IMG/VR virus record: IMGVR_UViG_3300025697_000092
Span: 1 to 31,759 of that record
Origin: a virus
Reading direction: 5' to 3' (one strand)
DNA length: 31,759 nucleotides
The notes under the pieces: model-generated
Seen by the model: the letters and a program-made list of their open reading frames with translations, nothing else
What the model was told of the DNA's origin: nothing
Database searches by the model: none
Made by a program: the position numbers and the translations under genes
In this document: positions 22,197 to 30,754 of the stretch, piece by piece
How positions within the stretch are numbered: the stretch's first letter is position 1
Layout of the letters: every line of letters starts with the position of its first letter

Positions 22197-23706
22197 CATT
22201 AGTTTAATAATAAGGGATGGTAATGCTCTTCTTGATTTGTTGAAAAGTAACCCAACTGAATTTAAGAAGTTGCGTACTGAAACACACAATAGGGCTAACT
22301 CCACAAAAGATGCGGGAGATTGGCAAGATGCGGGATATTTAAGGTACATACAAGAGGCGTACGATAACGACCTTCCAATGGTAACTCGTGCCAAATTCGA
22401 CAGTAATGTAAATATAAAAGAAGAAGGTAGTTACGGTGACTTTTTCTCTGGTGTTGTAGCTAAAAAGGAAAAACTAGAAAGTGATACCAACTCTCAATTA
22501 AACCAAGTAAATGTTTTTATCGCACAGAAAGACTACGCTTCGGCTCAAGCTATATTAGATAATATAAAGGTAGATAACCCCAGTTATGATACTAGTGAGT
22601 ATCAAGGTAGAGTAGACACAGGGAAAGGCGAAGTCGTAACACCTGAAGGAGAATTACAAGGTCAGTTAGATAAGTCTTTAGAACATGGATTAATTACTCA
22701 AGAGGTTTACGATAAGGCGAAAAAGTATCTTGATTCTGGGTTGACCGACCAAGCAAGTGAGTATTTTAATGCCGAGGTAAACATTGACAGAACCGAGGAC
22801 ATACCTACTTATGACTATAGCAAAGACCCGGGAAAGGAAACAATCGACCAGTTAAAAGCTGGGTATCAAGAAACAGCAGCCCAAGAGTTAGGCGATTTTG
22901 TCGAACCCGAAATGACCGATAAGTACGAAGCACCGACTTTGACACCTGAAATGGTTCAGAATTGGGATTTAACCGTTCAAGACTGGGATAAGGTAGCCGA
23001 CACTAAGGAAGAGGAAAGACTACTAAGGACTCTTGACGCTCAAGATCCATACGGTGCGGGTTCAGGAGATAGGGCGACCAAGTTAAGCGCATTGATAGCC
23101 GACAGGGCAGAAGCGCGGAAAGGAAGGTCTTTTACTTTGGCTCAAGACGAGTTATCAGCCAAGACAGATACCGCTCAAGTAGAATACCAACAGAAACTAA
23201 CCGAATGGGAAAAACAGTACGGAACGGCGTGGTCACAGTACAACTACAAACAACAGCAAATTGAAAACTCAAAGTTAAAGTTACAGGAAATAGCTGAATT
23301 TGAGAGTAACGCTTTTAGGTTTACTAACGCACAAGAACGTGAGGCTGCGTGGGCTTCGCTTGAAAGGGCGTGGACACAGAGAGATCAGTCAATGTCAGAT
23401 AAACAAGAACTTGAAATGCAAGGTAGAAATATAGCGGCAGGTACTTCTTCACAGATTTTAGGAAACATACAATCTACAAGGGAAGCAGATACCTCATTTT
23501 ATCAGAACAAGGAATTAATGAGAATACAGAACGCCAACGAAAGAGAGGTCGCTGGTATGTACGCAGACGCTAATAAGAAGAGTGCGTTTGATTATGTCGC
23601 ACCAGTTCTTTCTACGGTAGCGAGTGGCTATTTTCAAGGATTTGGATATGGTAAAGGTAGCCCACTACTTTCAAGTAAATATGGCGCAACAGATAAAACA
23701 AAATAA
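22162..23706 (+). CDS. Internal virion (ejection) protein, helical
   Basis: A 514-aa protein with no signal peptide. It is mostly charged helix and coiled coil with many Gln/Glu/Ala residues (for example KLTEWEKQYGTAWSQYNYKQ, then QQIENSKLKLQEIAEFESN). The C-terminus has a Gly/Ala-rich stretch (DYVAPVLSTVASGYFQGFGY), possibly membrane-active. In podoviruses, proteins of this kind follow the tail genes and precede a very large internal protein, and they are ejected to extend the tail through the envelope. The assignment rests on position and composition, not a specific motif. Confidence 0.65.
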   Translation: MNTNMIRFMNTNISLIIRDGNALLDLLKSNPTEFKKLRTETHNRANSTKDAGDWQDAGYLRYIQEAYDNDLPMVTRAKFDSNVNIKEEGSYGDFFSGVVAKKEKLESDTNSQLNQVNVFIAQKDYASAQAILDNIKVDNPSYDTSEYQGRVDTGKGEVVTPEGELQGQLDKSLEHGLITQEVYDKAKKYLDSGLTDQASEYFNAEVNIDRTEDIPTYDYSKDPGKETIDQLKAGYQETAAQELGDFVEPEMTDKYEAPTLTPEMVQNWDLTVQDWDKVADTKEEERLLRTLDAQDPYGAGSGDRATKLSALIADRAEARKGRSFTLAQDELSAKTDTAQVEYQQKLTEWEKQYGTAWSQYNYKQQQIENSKLKLQEIAEFESNAFRFTNAQEREAAWASLERAWTQRDQSMSDKQELEMQGRNIAAGTSSQILGNIQSTREADTSFYQNKELMRIQNANEREVAGMYADANKKSAFDYVAPVLSTVASGYFQGFGYGKGSPLLSSKYGATDKTK

Positions 23707-23717
23707 GGAGAATTATC

Positions 23718-24296
23718 ATGGGAAGCGGATACATTGAAGCGGCGAAGTATAAAGCTGAACAGGACAATAGAAACCCTTTAGCAGAGGGTTTGAGTAACAT
23801 AGCCGAGAGTGCGGCGAGTGGTTACTTTAAAGGTAAGAATACTGCTATTTCCGAAGATAAAGAATTTAAAAGAGACCTTTTTAAAGAGTACATTAAAAAC
23901 GGTGTTCTAACGAGCAAGTCAAGTGGTCAACCTCTTAATATCGCACAGATTTTACACACATACAAAGAGTTTTACGCTACTGGTAAAATACCCGACAACG
24001 TCGTATACACGTCAAGAAAATCAATACCAGAGACACCAGAGCAAAAGAGTGAACGTGGATTGAAGGATTATAAGGCAAAGAGGGGAGCTGACACTGAACT
24101 TGGTCTTGACCCATACGGTAGATCGAAAGCAACGGCGTTAGGTAAAAAAGATGCGAAAGGTACATATGCAGACCTTTTTGATGAGACCGAAGATACTGCG
24201 GTTACTGGAAAACCCAAAGTAGGAGATATTGTAGATGGCTATAAGTTTTTAGGTGGCGACCCATCTTCTCAAAGTAGTTGGAAGAAAGTTAAATAA
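23718..24296 (+). CDS. Internal virion protein, 192 aa
   Basis: Starts behind AAGGAG. It has a short Ala/Gly segment (AESAASGYFKGKN) like the one at the end of the preceding protein. A helical middle follows, and a C-terminal signature VGDIVDGYKFLGGDPSSQSS then WKKVK, which recurs at the end of phage virion proteins near large ejected proteins. No signal peptide. It is probably packaged in the head with its neighbours. Confidence 0.6.
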   Translation: MGSGYIEAAKYKAEQDNRNPLAEGLSNIAESAASGYFKGKNTAISEDKEFKRDLFKEYIKNGVLTSKSSGQPLNIAQILHTYKEFYATGKIPDNVVYTSRKSIPETPEQKSERGLKDYKAKRGADTELGLDPYGRSKATALGKKDAKGTYADLFDETEDTAVTGKPKVGDIVDGYKFLGGDPSSQSSWKKVK

Positions 24297-24308
24297 AGGA
24301 TATTAATA

Positions 24309-27300
24309 ATGCCTAAACCGTGGGAACTTTATACACCACAAGAAACATCTACACCACCGTGGGAAAAGTTTAGTGAAGAAAAAACTAAACCGTGGGATAG
24401 CTTTAAAGAATCTTTTGGCTCTGCCAAAAAGACTTTAGGCAGTATGATAGGCAAGGTGAGAAAACCTATTGACTTACTTGCTGATACGAGTACAGAACTA
24501 GCCACTACTGGTGGTCTTGATTTTTCCAACCAACAACCCGCAGACTTACAAAACCAACCCTCTTTAATTCCGTTTAAAGAACAAGGGCAAATAACACCAG
24601 AAGAACAAAAAATACAATCCGAAGTGAACCTCGATGTAGACCTTTTCCAATTAGCCGATAATATAGCTACCGTGGGTTTTGATAGTAAAGACGAGGCGAT
24701 GAAGGTAAAGAAACGTCAAGACTTCATTATGTCACGTGCGCCGTTGATAGCTTCGGGAATGGCAAGTCCTATTGCCGTTATGGGGTTTGAAATATTTAAC
24801 CAGTTAAAAGGGTTATCGGTTTCAAGCAATACGGGACAGAAATACGATCCGTTACAGACCAAGCAGTTGACCGATTTACTACCAGACGACACACCTCAAC
24901 CGCTAAGACTTGGCCTTTCAGTAGGCGAAATGGTGGGCGACGTAGCTCTTTTAGGTACTTTACTTAATATGGCAAATAAGGGCATTTTAGACTCTACCTT
25001 AAAAGAAGTAGAAAGTAAGATGACTAATCGGGGATACTCAAAAGAAGACGTTAAATCCGTCTCTGAAGTGCTTAAAAACGTGGTTAAAGGCAGTACGGAG
25101 AAGAACATAAAGGCATCTTTTGGCGTTGAGAAATGGGAACCTATGGTACAAGTCAAGCCTAGCCCTAAGTTACCCGGTGTAAAAGGCGTCGTAAAAGGCG
25201 GTGTAAAAGGTACGGAAATAGTAAAACCTAAATCAATCCCCGAAATAACCCCCAAGATACCCAAAAGCGCGGTGATGTTGCCTAAATCAGGTAAAGAAAT
25301 TTACCAACCAACCCCCACAACCCCACCAGACGCACAGAAATTAGGCGTAGTCAGCGAAGTCCCACCAAAGGTAGAAATACCCCAAGGCGAGGTTAAGCCC
25401 GTAGAAACGCCTAAATCAAGCCCTTTAGTTGAAGAAGCTAGGAAGTATAAGTCTGCTGAGGAGTGGGTTTCAACATATAGAGGTAGTGCTACTCAATATA
25501 GTGGATATAATCCTAATATACGAAAATTTGGAACAACAGAGGGAAGTGAAAGAATTAGCGATTTAGGTGTTGACCCAGAATTAGATGTTACTATTTATCG
25601 TGGTGTATCTGATGGTAATAAAAAACTCATTAATGCTAAGATTGTAGATGGTGATTTTGTAACAACAGATAGTATGTCTGCCGAATCTTATGCGGGTAAA
25701 AATAATGTTGTTAGTATGAAAGTTAAAGCTAAAGATTTAATACACGATTTTCCTGATGAATTTGATTCTAATAAACCTTTTGGGGTAGGTGCAGAATTTA
25801 TTTATTCTGACAACAAAAATAAACTCATAAAATACACAGACAAGCAACTAACCGAGATATGGAACAAAGCCAATAAGGTAGATGAGACTTCTGTAAAGCA
25901 AACCATAGAAAAGTCAGGTGGTCAGTTTATAGGCATACAAGAAGGTTTTGATGATGTAAAGTCAATGGCTATGTTCAATGACCCTAAGACTGGAAGTACC
26001 TTGTCATTGCCTATTGACGGGGTTACTAGTGAGGCGGTGAGTGAAAAACTAGGTAAGACCGAGAAGGTTTTTAAGGAAAAGAAGGTGTTTGGTAAGGCAG
26101 ATAAGAAGTTTACCGAGGAATCAGGTGTGGTTGCTAATCCTTTAGAGGTAACCCAAAAGACAAAAGAGTATGTGAACAAAAACTGGACGACTTTAAGAGA
26201 AAAGATAGAGGACGATTGGATAAGGGTTAAAAAGCTTACCCAAAAAGAAGGTGTTAAGCTAACCGAAGCTAATAATCCTTACGAGGCAGAGACTAGGTAT
26301 TGGGGTCGTGTCGGCACTCGCATGGAAGATACTTTAGACCAAATTAGCGATATTGACAAGGAAATAGCAAAAGTTGAAAAGAAGTATAAATCCCCTGAAA
26401 TAAACAAGGATATTGACAGGTATTTAATAGCTAAACACGCACCCGAACGGAACGTCGTACATGGCGAAGAATCGGCGGGAATAACTAGCGAACAAGCAAG
26501 TAAAAATATTAAAGAGATAGAAGGGAAGTCTTATGGTAAAGAAGTAAAGCAAATAGCTAAAGATATAAAAAAGTTAAACGAAAAAACTCTCGATGTCTTA
26601 CTTGAAGGCGAAGTAATATCTCAGGGCGATTACGATAAATTAAGAAAGTTGTACCCTAATCATATACCATTAAACAGAGTAATGAGTGAATCCGAGGACT
26701 TTGTACAGATATTGACTTCTAGGGGTTTCAATGTCCAAGGTACGGGAATTAAGAGAGCTTTTGGGAGTAAAAAGGAAGTAGCTGATATTTTGGGTAATGT
26801 AACGGCTAATTTACGATCGGCTATTGCAAGGTCAGAAAAGAATATTGTTGATAACCACACTTTAAATTTTGCTAGAGATAACGATTATTTTGACGGACTT
26901 TTTGAAGAAATAAAACCCAAAACGATAGGTAAGACTTTTGAAGGTGGGTTTATACAAGAACACATAAATGACCCCTCTGTTTTACCGGTAAGAGAAAAAG
27001 GCAAACAAGTTTATTTGAAGATAAACGACCCACAGATAGCAGTTGCGTTTCGTGGTGTAAACAGAATTAAGGTAGACGATTTAACGAGAATGGTGGCTGC
27101 GTTTACAAGGTTCTATGCCGGTCTTATGACTAGGTTTAACCCCGAATTTGCCGTACCGAACAAAGTAAGAGATTTACAGGAAACAATGGTGTATATGGCC
27201 AGTAAGAAAGATATAGGTTTTTCGGGTGCGGCGAAGACTGCTATAAAAGACCCCGTAAGTATTAAGGCAGTAGTTGACTATATGGGTGGAAAGGATACGG

Positions 27301-28823
27301 AAGGTGCGAGACTTTACCAGCAAATGAAAGAAGACGGCGGAACGACTGGTGGGCTTGGACTTTCTACTAAAAAACAAACAGAAATAGACATAGATAAAAT
27401 ACGGAGAATTAATAGAAATAAACCCAGAAAAGTCGCTGAAATTGCCTTGCGGGTAGTTGATAACTGGAACGCCATATTTGAGGATTCTACAAGACTTTCG
27501 GTTTATAGGCAGTCGTTATCTCAAGGACTTAGTAGAAAAAAGTCGGCAGTATACGCGAAAGAAGCTTCAATTAATTTTAACAAAATGGGCGCTTTGTCTC
27601 CCATGACTAACGGTATATGGATGTTCTCTAACGCTTCAGTACAGGGTTCGGCTAAGATGTTACGGGCAATGAGAGACCCTAAGGTTGCGGGAATGGTTTT
27701 AGCTACTATCGGTGGTTCGATATACGCTATCAACGAATATAACGATAAGATAGACCCCGAATGGAGAAGTAAAGTAAGCGAGTGGGATAGACTTAACGGA
27801 ATAACTATTATGCTACCTTCTAATAAGGGTGTGCGTTATATTACAATCCCTGTATCGTGGGGACTGAAACCAATTAAAGTTGGTATGGATTATTTCATAG
27901 ACTACACACAAGGACATGAAAAAGATATAAAAACTGCCATGAGTAAGGTTTTGGCGGCAATATGGGAAGGATATAACCCCGTAGGCGGTACGGACATAGT
28001 TTCTGCGGTAACACCCACAATCCTTGACCTACGCATAGACATATCAAGAAACCGATCGTGGACTGGTGGGAAGATTAGACCTAACTGGAACCAATCGGCT
28101 CCCGATTCTATAAAGTATTTCGATAGCTTAAAAGATAAATTAATGGGAAAAAAGTTTATTGGTTGGACGCGCAAACTCGGAGAAAAGGGAATAGAAATAT
28201 CCCCAGCGGATATGAACTACGCATTTCAACAGCTTGTAGGTGGTACGGGCAGATTTACACAAAAAGTGTTTGAAACTATAAGCGGAGTGAAAAAGGGTAA
28301 GATAGAAGCAAAAGAAATACCGTTTATAAGTAGATTTTACCGAGACATACCCGAAGACAGAATACGTGGCGAGTCAAAAGAGTTTGAGAGTTTAAAAGAT
28401 GCGTTAAAGAAACAAGATAAAGAACGGTTTTATTTTAACCAAGAAGCGGAGTTAGTTTACGAAGGAATGAAACAGATACCCGCAAAAGAAATGAATGAAA
28501 ATTACAACAAAATGGAGGAAAACAATCCGCGCCTTGCGAAAAAGATAAAACATTTAAGAGAAAACGAAAAGTATAAATTGACCTATATCGAAAGGTTGAC
28601 TAAGCAGTTAGGTGATACAAATGGAGAGCGGTTTAAATATATATGGTCTAAAGTAAGTGAACTTAAAACAGGGAAAGAGAAAAATACATATTTAAAAGAC
28701 TTGATAAAGAAAAAAATAATATCAGATAACGTATGGGAACAGTTAGTGTCAATGAGCAAGAAGAAAGGTAAAAAGACTCTTGGCTCAAAAATAGGGAAGG
28801 ACTTATTAAATGAAAATAAATAA
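24309..28823 (+). CDS. Large polyvalent internal virion protein (ejected), with ART-like insert
   Basis: 1504 aa, no signal peptide. The N-terminus repeats a PW(E/D)x(F/Y) motif three times (KPWELY, PPWEKF, KPWDSF). Residues ~376-515 form a module, DVTIYRGVSDGNKK ... GDFVTTDSMSAESYAG ... VSMKVKAKDLIHDF ... EFIYS, resembling the ADP-ribosyltransferase-like domains of phage polyvalent proteins. The DNA encoding it is clearly more AT/T-rich. A helical region with LIAKHAPERN and LRKLYPNHIPLNR follows. The C-terminal third (AFTRFYAGLMTRFNPEFAVP, RLSVYRQSLSQGLSRKKSA, INFNKMGALSP, WMFSNASVQGSAKML) matches large-polyvalent-protein domains of the LPD38 type, with a hydrophobic segment near 1124-1141. 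Probably injected ahead of or with the DNA to form a conduit and act on the host. Confidence 0.78.
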   Translation: MPKPWELYTPQETSTPPWEKFSEEKTKPWDSFKESFGSAKKTLGSMIGKVRKPIDLLADTSTELATTGGLDFSNQQPADLQNQPSLIPFKEQGQITPEEQKIQSEVNLDVDLFQLADNIATVGFDSKDEAMKVKKRQDFIMSRAPLIASGMASPIAVMGFEIFNQLKGLSVSSNTGQKYDPLQTKQLTDLLPDDTPQPLRLGLSVGEMVGDVALLGTLLNMANKGILDSTLKEVESKMTNRGYSKEDVKSVSEVLKNVVKGSTEKNIKASFGVEKWEPMVQVKPSPKLPGVKGVVKGGVKGTEIVKPKSIPEITPKIPKSAVMLPKSGKEIYQPTPTTPPDAQKLGVVSEVPPKVEIPQGEVKPVETPKSSPLVEEARKYKSAEEWVSTYRGSATQYSGYNPNIRKFGTTEGSERISDLGVDPELDVTIYRGVSDGNKKLINAKIVDGDFVTTDSMSAESYAGKNNVVSMKVKAKDLIHDFPDEFDSNKPFGVGAEFIYSDNKNKLIKYTDKQLTEIWNKANKVDETSVKQTIEKSGGQFIGIQEGFDDVKSMAMFNDPKTGSTLSLPIDGVTSEAVSEKLGKTEKVFKEKKVFGKADKKFTEESGVVANPLEVTQKTKEYVNKNWTTLREKIEDDWIRVKKLTQKEGVKLTEANNPYEAETRYWGRVGTRMEDTLDQISDIDKEIAKVEKKYKSPEINKDIDRYLIAKHAPERNVVHGEESAGITSEQASKNIKEIEGKSYGKEVKQIAKDIKKLNEKTLDVLLEGEVISQGDYDKLRKLYPNHIPLNRVMSESEDFVQILTSRGFNVQGTGIKRAFGSKKEVADILGNVTANLRSAIARSEKNIVDNHTLNFARDNDYFDGLFEEIKPKTIGKTFEGGFIQEHINDPSVLPVREKGKQVYLKINDPQIAVAFRGVNRIKVDDLTRMVAAFTRFYAGLMTRFNPEFAVPNKVRDLQETMVYMASKKDIGFSGAAKTAIKDPVSIKAVVDYMGGKDTEGARLYQQMKEDGGTTGGLGLSTKKQTEIDIDKIRRINRNKPRKVAEIALRVVDNWNAIFEDSTRLSVYRQSLSQGLSRKKSAVYAKEASINFNKMGALSPMTNGIWMFSNASVQGSAKMLRAMRDPKVAGMVLATIGGSIYAINEYNDKIDPEWRSKVSEWDRLNGITIMLPSNKGVRYITIPVSWGLKPIKVGMDYFIDYTQGHEKDIKTAMSKVLAAIWEGYNPVGGTDIVSAVTPTILDLRIDISRNRSWTGGKIRPNWNQSAPDSIKYFDSLKDKLMGKKFIGWTRKLGEKGIEISPADMNYAFQQLVGGTGRFTQKVFETISGVKKGKIEAKEIPFISRFYRDIPEDRIRGESKEFESLKDALKKQDKERFYFNQEAELVYEGMKQIPAKEMNENYNKMEENNPRLAKKIKHLRENEKYKLTYIERLTKQLGDTNGERFKYIWSKVSELKTGKEKNTYLKDLIKKKIISDNVWEQLVSMSKKKGKKTLGSKIGKDLLNENK

Positions 28824-28959
28824 TATGAGAACAATCTCAGCTTGTATTTTATCGGTTTATTACACTCACTTAAATGCCGACGTTAGCACATTTATTTTAG
28901 TCGTCAACCTTTGGGTTATAGCACTTTTAATTAAAGAAAAACTAGACAGGAGGAGGTAA
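28810..28959 (+). CDS. 49-aa small membrane protein
   Basis: ATG 28810 overlaps the end of the large virion gene by 14 nt, and the frame ends at TAA 28957-28959. A likely transmembrane helix spans residues 24-41 (DVSTFILVVNLWVIALLI), with a weaker hydrophobic stretch before it and a basic C-terminus (KEKLDRRR). The size and topology would suit a small holin or a membrane accessory protein. Its stop lies in the AGGAGG site of the next gene. Function is inferred only from topology. Confidence 0.5.
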   Translation: MKINNMRTISACILSVYYTHLNADVSTFILVVNLWVIALLIKEKLDRRR

Positions 28960-28961
28960 CT

Positions 28962-29129
28962 GTGGGAAACAAGACATTTTGGCAAGACGGCAGACCCCAA
29001 TCATCAAGAATAGATCCCTCAAACTCTAACGCAATATATGAGGGTTGGTGTCAAATTGGCAAGTACGCTGATACCGATAAAGGCGTGTGGAGAATATCAA
29101 AAACCGATTCAAACGGTGATAGAACGTGA
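28962..29129 (+). CDS. Small phage structural-type protein ending at an in-frame TGA
   Basis: A GTG start with a perfect AGGAGGT. 55 codons to TGA 29127, giving MGNKTFWQDGRPQSS ... IYEGWCQIGKYADTDKGVWR ISKTDSNGDRT. The sequence resembles a family of short phage proteins in which VW(R/Q)I(R/K)K-type text is followed by ...WAxGT...WDNRASYTYS. Here the second half follows immediately after the TGA in the same frame (see 29127-29192). The gene is therefore either truncated by a nonsense change, probably Trp TGG to TGA, or read through. Confidence 0.6.
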   Translation: MGNKTFWQDGRPQSSRIDPSNSNAIYEGWCQIGKYADTDKGVWRISKTDSNGDRT

Positions 29130-29192
29130 GCGGAAGGAACTTATAAAGATACAAAAATATGGAACAATAGAGCTACTTATGCTTATTCGTAA
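29127..29192 (+). other. In-frame continuation beyond TGA 29127
   Basis: After the TGA the same frame continues AEGTYKDTKIWNNRATYAYS and ends at TAA 29190-29192. The IWNNRATYAYS ending fits the normal C-terminus of the family, and the following fibre gene starts at ATG 29179 inside it with a 14-nt overlap. That is the operon geometry expected if the full 76-codon frame were translated. Confidence 0.5.
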
Positions 29193-30210
29193 ACTACTTC
29201 TTATATTATTCTTGATCGTACCTTCATATTGTTACGCCGAATTACCGACGGTTGTGTTCGGAAGCACGACATATAGATTTAATCCATTTATGAACCCAGC
29301 TAAAAGACAACAATGGGACGACGTATCTGCGGAGAATCTAGGTGGCTACACTTCGGGTCAATTTCTATTGTTAGGGGGAAGTCAAACCGTTTCAGGTCAA
29401 CCCGTATTTAACAATATAATTCTAGGCACAGCTACCTATGTTCTTGACTCTGCTCTTTTAAATGGTTACACTTCGTCTGAAATAGTAGCAATATCTACAA
29501 ATCTTGTACCTTCTCCTGATTTATCAGCTTATGCAATTAAATTAGATGTATCAAATTCAACAGATGCAATCACCACGCAACTATACCAAGTTGCTATTGA
29601 TACCACTGCAACTATAAATGAATTGAGGGATAACTACGCAAGACTTGATTCTTCCCCGACGTGGACGGGAAGTATAACAACTCCTAGTGTTTATGTATCA
29701 TCATTCGTTACAACTCAAGACTTAAACGTGTTGGGAAAAACTCGAATAAGAATGGATCACGCTACTTTTTATTCAACCACAACTCAGTCAATAGCGGTGG
29801 TAAATGCAACGCAGACTATCACACTTGATGGTACGATTGACTCACATGGGGGAATAACATTTGACGGGGCAACGGGTTGTGTTACTGTTTTAGATGGTGG
29901 TTCGTATCTTATTGGTTTTTCAGCTATACCACAAGGAACAAATGGTAATCGATTATTTATATTTCCCAGAATAAATAATATAGATGTTCCATATTCCAAT
30001 ACGATTTGGCAATTTACTGGCGGTTCTGCACCAAAAGTTGAAACGGTATTTTATAATTTAGATATGAACGCAGGAGATGAGATATGTTTAATTATGTATT
30101 CAAATAACGCCTCTACTGAGTTATTGGCAATACCAGCGACAACGGTTCCAATAGCACCAGCAATGCCATCAATTATCATAACAGTAAATAAAACGGGGGA
30201 ACAGCAATGA
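29179..30210 (+). CDS. Secreted fibre protein with C1q/TNF-like domain
   Basis: A 343-aa protein. ATG 29179 is chosen because a Sec signal peptide starts there (MLIRK, a Leu/Ile core, cleavage SYCYA|ELP after residue 20). The longer open frame upstream to 29038 overlaps another gene. A shaft-like middle (SAENLGGYTSGQFLLLGGSQ) leads to residues ~198-340. These form a C1q-like jelly roll: TVLDGGSYLIGFSAIPQG, RLFIFPRINNIDVPYSN, LDMNAGDEICLIMYSNN, MPSIIITVNKTGEQQ. Such trimeric domains tip phage fibres and bind receptors. The ribosome site is weak, so coupling to the preceding frame is likely. Confidence 0.7.
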   Translation: MLIRKLLLILFLIVPSYCYAELPTVVFGSTTYRFNPFMNPAKRQQWDDVSAENLGGYTSGQFLLLGGSQTVSGQPVFNNIILGTATYVLDSALLNGYTSSEIVAISTNLVPSPDLSAYAIKLDVSNSTDAITTQLYQVAIDTTATINELRDNYARLDSSPTWTGSITTPSVYVSSFVTTQDLNVLGKTRIRMDHATFYSTTTQSIAVVNATQTITLDGTIDSHGGITFDGATGCVTVLDGGSYLIGFSAIPQGTNGNRLFIFPRINNIDVPYSNTIWQFTGGSAPKVETVFYNLDMNAGDEICLIMYSNNASTELLAIPATTVPIAPAMPSIIITVNKTGEQQ

Positions 30211-30494
30211 GAAAACTTTTAATTGCAGTATTTGTACTATTACTCTCAATACCAGTATTTGCCGAAGAAAAGATTGAATCTATTGTTAATAATGATATTA
30301 ATGTATACGATGTTTCAGTAGGAACAAATTCGCAGATGTCGGTTTATTTTGGTTACAAGAACGATAACAACACTTATCAAGATGCACTTGACGACTATTC
30401 AGCAGAAAAGATTGAATCTATTGTTAATAATGATATTAATGTATACGATGTTTCAGTAGGAACAAATTCGCATCAGGTTATAGGAAAAGACTAA
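30207..30494 (+). CDS. Secreted 95-aa protein with a perfect internal duplication
   Basis: Starts at an ATGA overlap. The Sec signal peptide has cleavage PVFA|EEK after residue 19. The mature 76 residues consist of EKIESIVNNDINVYDVSVGT (NS) occurring twice, separated by MSVYFGYKNDNNTYQDALDD. The two copies are identical for 68 nt in the DNA. The unit has a beta-strand-like alternation (INVYDVSVG) suggesting short fibre or adhesin repeats. No family is recognised. No cysteine is present. Confidence 0.65.
   Translation: MRKLLIAVFVLLLSIPVFAEEKIESIVNNDINVYDVSVGTNSQMSVYFGYKNDNNTYQDALDDYSAEKIESIVNNDINVYDVSVGTNSHQVIGKD
30267..30334 (+). repeat. 68-nt perfect direct repeat, copy 1
   Basis: Identical to 30405-30472 over 68 nt and offset by 138 nt, so in frame. 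It encodes EKIESIVNNDINVYDVSVGTNS in the secreted 95-aa protein. Confidence 0.92.
30405..30472 (+). repeat. 68-nt perfect direct repeat, copy 2
   Basis: Second copy of 30267-30334. The sequence diverges immediately after it (His-Gln-Val rather than Gln-Met-Ser), and the gene ends 22 nt later. Confidence 0.92.
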
Positions 30495-30509
30495 AAAGGG
30501 AGAACGATA

Positions 30510-30746
30510 ATGGCACAGGAGAACAGAATGAAGGTAGATTTAGTTGTGAAGGTGGTATCTTCTATAGTCATTGTCGTGTTTCTTTCCGGTGGTGCGTGGG
30601 TTATGATCAACGATAATTCGGCTATTGCTAAAAAGGCACTATCAGGGGTTGAGGGTTTAGACACAAGGGTAACAAGGATTGAGGTTGTACTAGACAACAA
30701 ACTGTCTAACATAGATTCAAAGCTGGAAATATTGTTAAAAAAATAG
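30510..30746 (+). CDS. Single-span membrane protein, possible holin-like
   Basis: A 78-aa protein behind GGGAG. A short cytoplasmic N-terminus is followed by a transmembrane helix at residues ~11-33 (LVVKVVSSIVIVVFLSGGAW), then a coiled-coil-like tail (DTRVTRIEVVLDNKLSNIDS). It has no cleavage site, so it is an anchored protein rather than a secreted one. Its length and position suit a phage lysis-associated membrane protein, but neither a second helix nor a neighbouring endolysin is visible. Confidence 0.6.
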   Translation: MAQENRMKVDLVVKVVSSIVIVVFLSGGAWVMINDNSAIAKKALSGVEGLDTRVTRIEVVLDNKLSNIDSKLEILLKK

Positions 30747-30754
30747 GAGGATTT

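Noticed and set aside
29038-29178. Upstream extension of the C1q-like fibre gene to an earlier ATG
   Set aside because: It overlaps the 28962 gene in another frame, lacks a ribosome site, and would bury an obvious signal peptide that starts at ATG 29179.
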